Below are positions 1-4,911 of a stretch of DNA of 6,238 nucleotides, in pieces. How positions within the stretch are numbered: the stretch's first letter is position 1; every line of letters starts with the position of its first letter. The position numbers and the translations under genes are program-made. Origin of the DNA: Clostridiales bacterium UBA4696 (GTDB taxonomy: Bacteria; Bacillota; Clostridia; Oscillospirales; Oscillospiraceae); assembly GCA_002404795.1 (NCBI GenBank), contig DHKK01000054.1, positions 1 through 6,238 of the forward strand. Reading direction: 5' to 3'. The notes under the pieces were generated by a model that made no database searches, was not told the DNA's origin, and saw only the letters and a program-made list of their open reading frames with translations.

Positions 1-1481
1 AGGATGACGTCGCGGATGGTGTCTGCGCCGGTGAAGAGCATGACCGCGCGGTCGATGCCCATGCCCATGCCGCCCGTGGGGGGCATGCCGTATTCGAGGG
101 CAGTGAGGAAATCCTCGTCGAGCATTTCCGTCTCGTCGTCGCCGCGTTCACGCTGCTCGGCCTGCTTGACAAAACGTTCGCGCTGGTCGATGGGGTCGTT
201 CAGCTCGGAGTAGGCGTTGGCAAGCTCGCAGCGGCAGATGAACAGCTCGAAGCGCTCGGTCAGGCGCGGGTCCTTGGGGCTGCGCTTGGTCAGCGGGCTG
301 ACCTCGACCGGGTACATGGTGATGAACGTCGGCTGGACGAGCTGCTCCTCGACCTTCTGGTCGAAGCAGGCGTAGAGCGCGTTGCCCCACGTCTTTTCGG
401 CGGCGTCGGCAAGCTCGACGCCGATATTCTTCGCAGCTGCGACAGCTTCTGCGTCGTCGGTGATCGCGCCAAAGTCCACGCCCGCGTATTCCCTGACGGC
501 ATCGACCATGGTGAGACGGCGCCAGCCGGGCGCGAGGGAGATCTGCTCGCCCATCCACGTCACGTCATAGCTGCCGAGGATCTGCTGGGCTGCGCCGGAA
601 AGAACGCCCTCGGCGATGTCCATCATGTCGTGGAAATCGGCGTAGGCCTGGTAGAGCTCGACGGTGGTGAACTCGGGGTTGTGCTTGGGGTCCATACCCT
701 CGTTGCGGAAGATACGGCCGACCTCATACACGCGGTCCATGCCGCCGACGATCAGGCGCTTGAGGGGCAGCTCCGTCGCGATGCGCATATACATGTCGAT
801 ATCGAGCGTATTGTGGTGGGTGATAAAGGGTCTTGCGGCCGCGCCGCCTGCGATGGTGTTGAGGACGGGCGTCTCGACCTCGATATAGCCCATATCGTCC
901 AGGAAGTTCCGCAGGAATTTGATGAACTGCGAGCGGATCTGGAAGTTGCGCTTGACCTCGGGGTTCACGATCAGGTCGACATAACGCTGGCGGTAGCGGG
1001 TCTCCTTATCGGTCAGGCCGTGGAATTTCTCGGGCAGCGGCAGCAGGGATTTGGACAGGAGCGTGATCGTCTTCGCGCGCACGGACATTTCGCCGCGCTG
1101 GGTGCGGAAGATCTCGCCCTCGACGCCGACGATATCGCCGATGTCGTACTTCTTGAAGCGATTATACTCCGTCTCGTCCATCTCGTCCTTGCGGGCGTAG
1201 AGCTGGATGCGGCCGGTCTTGTCCTGCAGATCGCAGAAGGAGACCTTGCCCATGCCGCGCTTGGACATGAGACGGCCCGCGATAGAGACGGGTTTGCCCT
1301 CCATCTCGTCAAAATGGTCCTTGATCTCCTGTGCGGTCGTGGTGCTGACGAAGCGGGTGATGGTAAACGGATCCATCCCCTCGGCCTGCAGCTGCGCGAG
1401 CTTTTCGCGGCGGACCTTGATCTGGTCGCCGAGGCTGACCTGCGGAGCCGCGTTCTGCTGATTCCTGTTTTCCTGTTCCAT
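1..1481 (-). CDS. lysS: Lysyl-tRNA synthetase, class II (3' end cut by window edge)
   Basis: Charges tRNA-Lys with lysine using ATP, in the cytoplasm. The frame reads from ATG at 1481 to the window edge without a stop: 493 whole codons, ending in RDVI. Class II LysRS proteins are about 500 residues, so only about ten C-terminal residues are missing. The N-terminal OB-fold anticodon-binding domain spans about residues 64-145 (VSIAGRLMSKRGMGKVSF, then RIQLYARKDE). The class II catalytic core follows: motif 1 at about 194-206 (FLDDMGYIEVETP), motif 2 at about 255-275 (GRIFRNEGMDPKHNPEFT) and motif 3 at about 466-484 (MPPTGGMGIGIDRAVML). The lysine-specific features, including the CELANAYSELNDP stretch near 418-430, are present. 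The start is supported by AAGAGGGA about five bases upstream. Only 30 bases separate it from the greA stop, with no terminator or leader structure, so it is probably co-transcribed with greA. There is no room for a T-box. The identification is secure. Confidence 0.97.
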   Translation of the reverse strand, partial: MEQENRNQQNAAPQVSLGDQIKVRREKLAQLQAEGMDPFTITRFVSTTTAQEIKDHFDEMEGKPVSIAGRLMSKRGMGKVSFCDLQDKTGRIQLYARKDEMDETEYNRFKKYDIGDIVGVEGEIFRTQRGEMSVRAKTITLLSKSLLPLPEKFHGLTDKETRYRQRYVDLIVNPEVKRNFQIRSQFIKFLRNFLDDMGYIEVETPVLNTIAGGAAARPFITHHNTLDIDMYMRIATELPLKRLIVGGMDRVYEVGRIFRNEGMDPKHNPEFTTVELYQAYADFHDMMDIAEGVLSGAAQQILGSYDVTWMGEQISLAPGWRRLTMVDAVREYAGVDFGAITDDAEAVAAAKNIGVELADAAEKTWGNALYACFDQKVEEQLVQPTFITMYPVEVSPLTKRSPKDPRLTERFELFICRCELANAYSELNDPIDQRERFVKQAEQRERGDDETEMLDEDFLTALEYGMPPTGGMGMGIDRAVMLFTGADTIRDVI

Positions 1482-1511
1482 ATCGTCCCTCTTATCTGTT
1501 TCTGTGATCCA

Positions 1512-1985
1512 TTACTTTTCGATCGTCAGGATCTTGTACTTGAGCACGCCGATGGGCGCTTCGACTTCGACAATATCGCCGACCTTGTGGCCGAGCAGCG
1601 CCTTGCCGAACGGAGAATCGTCGGAGATGCGGCACTCCATGGGGTTGGCCTCCTGCGAGCCGACGATGGCGTAGAGCTCCTCGTCGCCGGTCTCCATATC
1701 CTCGACCTTGATGGTGCAGCCAAGGCTGATCTTGCCTTCGGAGTCCTCGGTCTCGTCGATGATGACGGCGTGGGCGAGGATGTTTTCGACCTCGGCGATG
1801 CGGCCGTAGAGCTTGGCCTGCTCGTTCTTGGCCTCGTCGTATTCGCTGTTTTCGGAGAGGTCGCCGAAGGAGCGCGCCTCCTTGATCTGCTCGGCTACTT
1901 CCTTCTCACGCGTCGTCTTCAGATAAAAAAGTTCCTGCTCCAGCTCTTTGAGGCGGAGCGCACTGATCTTGAATTCTTTTGCCAT
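1512..1985 (-). CDS. greA: Transcription elongation factor GreA
   Basis: GreA enters the secondary channel of RNA polymerase and stimulates cleavage of backtracked transcripts so that stalled complexes can resume. The 157-residue product has the usual family length. Residues 1-75 form the N-terminal antiparallel coiled coil. Its tip carries FGDLSENSEYDEAK (residues 40-53), with the acidic pair D42 and E45 matching the catalytic-tip D41/E44 of E. coli GreA. Residues 80-157 form the FKBP-like C-terminal domain (GCTIKVEDMETGDEELY, SPFGKALLGHKVGDIVEVEAP). The ATG at 1985 is preceded by GGAAGGAA at about nine bases. The gene is first of a probable greA-lysS pair and has its own consensus promoter at 2052-2080. 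Nothing is missing or odd in the protein. Confidence 0.97.
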   Translation of the reverse strand: MAKEFKISALRLKELEQELFYLKTTREKEVAEQIKEARSFGDLSENSEYDEAKNEQAKLYGRIAEVENILAHAVIIDETEDSEGKISLGCTIKVEDMETGDEELYAIVGSQEANPMECRISDDSPFGKALLGHKVGDIVEVEAPIGVLKYKILTIEK

Positions 1986-2011
1986 GATTGATCGTTCCTT
2001 CCATATTCGGT

Positions 2012-2028
2012 CGGGCTGGAAACGCCCG
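2012..2028 (-). other. Small hairpin in the greA 5' leader
   Basis: In the minus-strand transcript CGGGC (2028-2024) can pair with GCCCG (2016-2012) around a seven-base loop. The hairpin lies between the predicted start of transcription near 2044 and the greA ribosome site near 1996-2000. No U-run follows, so it is not a normal intrinsic terminator for the upstream protease gene. It may stabilise the leader or mean nothing; five GC-rich pairs could arise by chance. Confidence 0.3.
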
Positions 2029-2051
2029 GTAGTTACAGGGATTCAGCAGAC

Positions 2052-2080
2052 ATTATATCGGTCAAAGATATGGATGTCAA
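2052..2080 (-). promoter_or_regulatory. Consensus sigma-A/sigma-70-type promoter for greA-lysS
   Basis: On the minus strand a perfect -35 box TTGACA (2080-2075) is followed by a 17-base spacer and a perfect -10 box TATAAT (2057-2052). All twelve consensus bases match at the optimal spacing. Transcription should begin near 2043-2045, giving a greA leader of about 58 bases. The -35 box contains the TGA stop of the upstream protease gene (2079-2077), so promoter and coding end share sequence. A small dyad, ATATC...GATAT (2071-2055), spans the spacer and -10 box; it is short and may be chance. Confidence 0.9.
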
Positions 2081-3249
2081 GAGATTTTCTGGCGGATGGC
2101 GCGGATCGCGGCCTGTAATTGTGCGTCATCCGCGTGTGCCAGCTGACCGTAGAGCAATTTCGCCGCATCCTCGTCGGAAAGCTCGACAAGCTCATCCGGC
2201 GTGACGCCGATATCGGTCAGGCTGCGGCCGTTCGGGGTGAAGTACTTGCCGATGGAGAGATTGAGCATGGAGCCGTCGGAGAGCGTGAAGGCGGTCTGGA
2301 AATTGCCCTTGCCGCAGGTCTTCGTGCCGACGACGGTGGCCCAATCGTATTCCTGCAGGGCAGCGGCGAAGAACTCCGCGGCGGAGTAGCTGTCCTGATT
2401 GACGAGGACGGCCATGGGCAGCTCGATGCAGGCCGCGTCGGAGCGGTCGGTCTGCTTCGTCCCGTTATAATCCTCGCTCTGGAACAGGATCCCCTCCGGC
2501 AGGAGCTTGTCAAGGACCTTGACGAGCTCGTCTTTATAGCCGCCGCCGTTGTTGCGCACGTCGAAGATCAGGGCCTGCGCGCCGTCGGAGAGCAAAGCGT
2601 CGATGGCGGCGGAGGTCTCGTCAAAGCAGCGGGTATCGAAGTTGGCGATCTTCACGTATCCGATCTGATCGTCCAGCATTTCATAGGTGGCCACAGCAGT
2701 CTCGATGCTGCGGCGCTCGACGGTCAGGTTCAGGCGCTCGCCGCCGCGAAGGATGGTCAGAGCCACGGAGGTCCCCTCCTCCCCTCTGACCTTTGCGCGG
2801 GTGTCGGCCATGCCGAGCGCGAGCGTGGACTCGCCCTCGACCTCAGTGATGATATCGCCGACCTGCATACCGGCCTCCTCAGCCGGGCCGCCGGCGGTCA
2901 CCTGCTCGACGCGCATGCCGCCGTCCTGCTCCTGCAGGGTGATGGTAACGCCGATGCCGACGTAGGCGTTCTGCATCTGTTCGTCGTAGCTGCTTTTTTC
3001 CTCGGCGGTGAGGTAATAGCTCCAGCGGTCGCCGGTCGCCTCGACCATGGCGGCAGCCGCCGCGTCGGCGAGTGCGTCCTCGTCATAGTCGTCGATGAAA
3101 AAGCGGTCAAGGTAGGCGCTGACCTCCGCGGCCTTGTCCTCCGCGGGGGTGCGGCCGCGGGAGAGCAGCTGCATCGTCACGATGGACGAGCCGAGGATGG
3201 CGACGGCGAAAGCGAGCACGAGGAGAAGGATCTTCTGCCATTTTTTCAC
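2077..3249 (-). CDS. Membrane-anchored PDZ/S41 carboxy-terminal processing protease (CtpB-like)
   Basis: Serine protease of the C-terminal processing family, predicted to act outside the membrane. From the chosen GTG at 3249 the product is 390 residues. VKKWQKILLLVLAFAVAIL (1-19) starts a membrane anchor reaching about residue 28. A short helical region precedes a PDZ domain at about 93-180 (YVGIGVTITL, then GPAEEAGMQVGDIITEVEG). The S41 core spans about 185-350. By alignment with Bacillus CtpB the Ser-Lys-Gln triad is S289 (in NQDSYSAAEFF), K314 (in TCGKGNFQ) and Q318; the 25- and 4-residue spacings equal those of CtpB S309/K334/Q338. The nucleophile motif is SYSAAE rather than the common SASASE. 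The frame stays open upstream to an ATG at 3417, but that adds 56 residues encoded by the palindromic element and pushes the membrane anchor away from the N-terminus, so GTG is preferred; AAAGG lies 12 bases upstream. The family and triad are clear; the substrate is unknown. CtpB itself is not claimed, though its position after ftsEX matches Bacillus. Confidence 0.93.
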   Translation of the reverse strand: MKKWQKILLLVLAFAVAILGSSIVTMQLLSRGRTPAEDKAAEVSAYLDRFFIDDYDEDALADAAAAAMVEATGDRWSYYLTAEEKSSYDEQMQNAYVGIGVTITLQEQDGGMRVEQVTAGGPAEEAGMQVGDIITEVEGESTLALGMADTRAKVRGEEGTSVALTILRGGERLNLTVERRSIETAVATYEMLDDQIGYVKIANFDTRCFDETSAAIDALLSDGAQALIFDVRNNGGGYKDELVKVLDKLLPEGILFQSEDYNGTKQTDRSDAACIELPMAVLVNQDSYSAAEFFAAALQEYDWATVVGTKTCGKGNFQTAFTLSDGSMLNLSIGKYFTPNGRSLTDIGVTPDELVELSDEDAAKLLYGQLAHADDAQLQAAIRAIRQKIS

Positions 3250-3257
3250 GATGGATA

Positions 3258-3270
3258 CCAGCCTTTCTGG
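3258..3270 (-). promoter_or_regulatory. Weak hairpin presenting the protease ribosome-binding site
   Basis: On the minus strand CCAG (3270-3267) can pair with CTGG (3261-3258), leaving AAAGG, the best Shine-Dalgarno candidate for the GTG start at 3249, as the loop. Four pairs is marginal. It is recorded because it helps set the start of the protease and could tune its translation. Confidence 0.3.
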
Positions 3271-3301
3271 AATGGGATGTTTCTTTTTTTGCCTCCGGCG
3301 G

Positions 3302-3335
3302 CCCCATCTTTTCTCTCGCAAGAGAAAAGATGGGG
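3302..3335. repeat. Perfect 15-bp stem palindrome, probable dispersed intergenic repeat
   Basis: CCCCATCTTTTCTCT (3302-3316) and its exact reverse complement (3321-3335) surround a four-base CGCA spacer. Fifteen uninterrupted pairs will not arise by chance in so short a space. Neither strand has a T-run after the stem, so a plain intrinsic terminator is unlikely. Next to it lies a second near-palindrome, GCCTCCGGCGGC (3291-3302), and a run of seven T (3284-3290). The form (long perfect stem, tiny loop, between genes) fits a REP- or MITE-like dispersed repeat, but copy number cannot be seen from one window. Confidence 0.75.
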
Positions 3336-3372
3336 GAGAAAAGAGTGCGTGGGGATGCGTTTGGTGCGTCCT

Positions 3373-3407
3373 GCCTCTGAATTCAAGCATGTCTCCATGT
3401 TTCAGGC
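3373..3407. repeat. Bulged hairpin with inner CATG dyad
   Basis: GCCT plus TGAA (3373-3376 and 3378-3381) can pair with TTCAGGC (3401-3407) with a small bulge. Inside the loop CATG occurs at 3388-3391 and 3396-3399 as a further four-base dyad. It lies in the middle of the hairpin-rich region. The pairing is moderate and predicted by eye only. Confidence 0.35.
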
Positions 3408-3423
3408 GTCGTTCCACTCGATA

Positions 3424-3448
3424 CGCACTTTACTTACGTCTTAGTGCG
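3424..3448. repeat. Six-pair inverted repeat CGCACT/AGTGCG
   Basis: CGCACT (3424-3429) and AGTGCG (3443-3448) form six pairs around a 13-base loop. The left arm, extended to ACGCACT (3423-3429), also matches AGTGCGT (3344-3350), so two alternative pairings compete for the same arm. Confidence 0.45.
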
Positions 3449-3455
3449 CGCCGCC

Positions 3456-3471
3456 TGATACGGGAGTATCA
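3456..3471. repeat. Hairpin TGATAC/GTATCA with tetraloop
   Basis: TGATAC (3456-3461), four-base spacer GGGA, then GTATCA (3466-3471): six perfect pairs with a minimal loop. It lies four bases from the 14-bp palindrome, so the two form a compact double dyad. Confidence 0.55.
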
Positions 3472-3475
3472 AATT

Positions 3476-3489
3476 TGCAGCTAGCTGCA
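3476..3489. repeat. 14-bp perfect palindrome TGCAGCTAGCTGCA
   Basis: The 14 bases equal their own reverse complement with no spacer. As DNA this could be a binding site for a dimeric protein; as RNA it would form a five-pair stem with a CTAG loop. It lies about 70 bases downstream of the predicted start of transcription on the minus strand. No matching regulator is encoded in the window. Confidence 0.6.
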
Positions 3490-3498
3490 TTAGAATAT

Positions 3499-3532
3499 TT
3501 GCGGAAAAACGGCTTGCGGGTGATATTTGCGG
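3499..3532. repeat. Three TTGCGG repeats, two within ATATTTGCGG
   Basis: TTGCGG occurs at 3499-3504, 3514-3519 and 3527-3532, spaced 15 and 13 bases apart. The outer two are part of the identical ten-base string ATATTTGCGG (3495-3504 and 3523-3532). The cluster lies just downstream of the predicted protease promoter. It could be an operator or the end of the repeat element. Confidence 0.45.
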
Positions 3533-3554
3533 CGTTGTACGGATTCGCCGGGAG

Positions 3555-3563
3555 ATTATAGCA
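3555..3563 (-). promoter_or_regulatory. Extended -10 promoter, probably for the protease gene
   Basis: On the minus strand TGC-TATAAT (3563-3555) is a perfect extended -10 element. There is no good -35 box at 16-18 bases; that position falls in the terminator stem and reads roughly GCTGTG, which the TG extension may offset. Transcription would start near 3548 and give a long leader of about 300 bases before the GTG at 3249. Its place directly after a terminator-like hairpin supports a new transcription unit. Confidence 0.55.
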
Positions 3564-3564
3564 G

Positions 3565-3602
3565 ATAAAAGCTTTCCCACAGCCTGGATTCAGGCTGTGG
3601 GA
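3565..3602 (-). terminator. Intrinsic-terminator-like hairpin after the M23 hydrolase gene
   Basis: Twelve perfect pairs (3602-3591 with 3586-3575) close a four-base AATC loop on the minus strand, 17 bases past the hydrolase stop. The stem is followed by AAAGC and then TTTTATCT, so the U-rich stretch is slightly displaced. The plus-strand side has no T-run, which fixes the orientation. It probably ends the ftsE-ftsX-M23 transcript, perhaps incompletely. Confidence 0.7.
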
Positions 3603-3619
3603 GAGGAGTTTGGATTGGG

Positions 3620-4891
3620 TCAGCCGATGTAGTTGAAGGGGTTGACATCAGAGCCGTTGTAGTAGATGGTGAAGTGCAGGTGGGGGCCGGTGGAATAGCC
3701 GGTGGAGCCGACGTAGCCGATGGTCTGGCCCTGCGTGACGTAATCGCCGACGGACACGGACAGGGACGGCTGGTGCGCATAGAGGCTGGAATAGCCGTCG
3801 CCGTGGTTGATGACGACGTAATAGCCCCAAGCGCTGGAATAGGCCGCGGTCGTGACCGTGCCGGACTTCGCGGCGAGGATGGCCGTACCGGCATTTGCAG
3901 CAAAGTCCACGCCGTTATGCCAGCTGTATTTGCCGGTCAGCGGGTGGATGCGGTAGCCGTAGGAATCGGTGACCTGGCACTGATACGGCAGCGGATACAG
4001 CCAGCCGCCGGTATTGGTCGCGCCGGAGGAATTGCTGCTGGAGCCTTTGTTGTTATTCTGGCGGTTCATCGCAGCGATGCGCTCGGCCTCTTCCTTGGAC
4101 AGGGCCGCATAGTAGGCAGACTCGGACTTGGCGATCTCCTCGGAGAGCGCGGCCTCATCCGCCATGTTCTGCATGTAGTCGGCGTTCATTTCTTCATACG
4201 CCGCCAGCATCTCGGTCAGAAGCGTATCCTGCTCCGCGCGCTGGGCCTCGAGGTCCTGCTCCTGCTGGTCGAGCTCCTGGCGCGTCGCGTCGAGCTCCGC
4301 CATCTGCTGTTCGAGCTCGGTGCGCTCCGCCGCGATCTGCTCGGAGACGGCCTTCATTTTATCCATCATCAGCTGATCGGCCTTGGCGATCTCCTGGATG
4401 ACGTCGATCTTGTCGAGCAGGTCGGAGAAGCTGTTGGCGCCGAAGAGGATGGCCCAGTAGGAGATGGTGCCCGTCTCCTCCATGGAGCGGATGCGGGTCT
4501 TGTACTGCTCGTTCAGGCGCTGTTCCTCAGCCTGTGCGGCTTCGAGGTCTGCCTGCTTGTTGGCGATGAGCAGGCTGTACTGCTGGACCTGCTCGTTGAG
4601 ATTGTCGATGGAAGCCTGCGTCATGCTGATCTGCTGGTCGATATCGGATTTCTTTTCGACGAGCGTCTGGGTCTTGGACTGGTTTTCCTTGATCTTTGCC
4701 TGCAGGGCTTCGCTTTCTTTTTTCAGCTCTGTCTGCTGGCTGCGAAGGCTGTTGAGCTCTTTTTTGATCTCGGCGCTCGAAGCGGCGTTGACCATGATGA
4801 TGAGGGCGCTCGAAATGAGGCCCAGGAGCATCACGGCGACCAGCACCAGGCAGACGATCCGGCGGCCGGAGCCGCTGTTTTTGGGTTTCAT
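3620..4891 (-). CDS. Secreted coiled-coil M23 (LytM) peptidoglycan hydrolase, PcsB/CwlO/EnvC-like partner of FtsEX
   Basis: Predicted zinc endopeptidase that cuts peptidoglycan cross-bridges outside the membrane. It has 423 residues. Residues 12-34 are a hydrophobic signal or anchor with a possible cleavage site at VNA-A (after 36). Residues 39-272 form long charged coiled coils (40-135 and 165-272) joined by ISYWAILFGANSFSDLLDKI (143-162), a segment typical of PcsB-type FtsX-binding hydrolases. A low-complexity Asn/Ser/Gly linker (278-296) leads to the LytM domain (300-420). The zinc and catalytic residues are all present: H325 and D329 (HNGVD), H373 (YAH), H404 and H406 (HLH), so the enzyme should be active rather than a degenerate activator like EnvC. 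ATG at 4891 follows GGGAGG at about 11 bases and lies 20 bases past the ftsX stop, so it is co-transcribed. FtsX partnership is inferred from context and from PcsB and CwlO. Confidence 0.93.
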   Translation of the reverse strand: MKPKNSGSGRRIVCLVLVAVMLLGLISSALIIMVNAASSAEIKKELNSLRSQQTELKKESEALQAKIKENQSKTQTLVEKKSDIDQQISMTQASIDNLNEQVQQYSLLIANKQADLEAAQAEEQRLNEQYKTRIRSMEETGTISYWAILFGANSFSDLLDKIDVIQEIAKADQLMMDKMKAVSEQIAAERTELEQQMAELDATRQELDQQEQDLEAQRAEQDTLLTEMLAAYEEMNADYMQNMADEAALSEEIAKSESAYYAALSKEEAERIAAMNRQNNNKGSSSNSSGATNTGGWLYPLPYQCQVTDSYGYRIHPLTGKYSWHNGVDFAANAGTAILAAKSGTVTTAAYSSAWGYYVVINHGDGYSSLYAHQPSLSVSVGDYVTQGQTIGYVGSTGYSTGPHLHFTIYYNGSDVNPFNYIG

Positions 4892-4911
4892 AAGTGCGGA
4901 TACCTCCCGGT

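Larger units (their letters stand above)
3250..3554. other. Gene-free, hairpin-rich region upstream of the protease gene
   Basis: About 300 bases with no convincing gene on either strand. Reading on the minus strand (the protease leader direction) it holds in order: TTGCGG repeats seen as CCGCAA (3532-3499), a 14-bp palindrome (3489-3476), hairpin TGATAC/GTATCA (3471-3456), hairpin CGCACT/AGTGCG (3448-3424), a bulged hairpin (3407-3373), three TGCGT copies seen as ACGCA (3369-3346) and the 15-bp stem palindrome (3335-3302). The 3470-3550 part is more AT-rich than the flanking genes. If transcription starts at the extended -10 element at 3555-3563, all of this becomes a roughly 300-base structured leader of the protease mRNA. 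It could instead be an inserted repeat element with no RNA function. No known riboswitch class is recognised. Confidence 0.6.

Noticed and set aside
1482..1511. T-box or other leader control of lysS
   Set aside because: Only 30 bases separate the greA stop from the lysS start, far too few for a T-box; it holds just the ribosome site.
630..1991. Plus-strand open frame of 453 codons opposite lysS and greA
   Set aside because: It lies opposite two clearly recognised genes. Its Leu/Asp/Val-rich, low-information translation is typical of the antisense of GC-rich codons, and no family is recognisable.
3302..3335. The 15-bp palindrome as a rho-independent terminator
   Set aside because: No T-run follows on either strand, and it lies inside the leader before the protease rather than after a gene.
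2119..3444. Plus-strand open frame of 441 codons opposite the S41 protease
   Set aside because: It mirrors the full protease gene and the hairpin region. Composition is that of an antisense shadow, without a ribosome site or recognisable domain.
3250..3554. CRISPR array or tRNA gene in the hairpin-rich gap
   Set aside because: Repeats are short and irregularly spaced, with no spacer-repeat units; no cloverleaf with a T-arm GTTCRA box fits.
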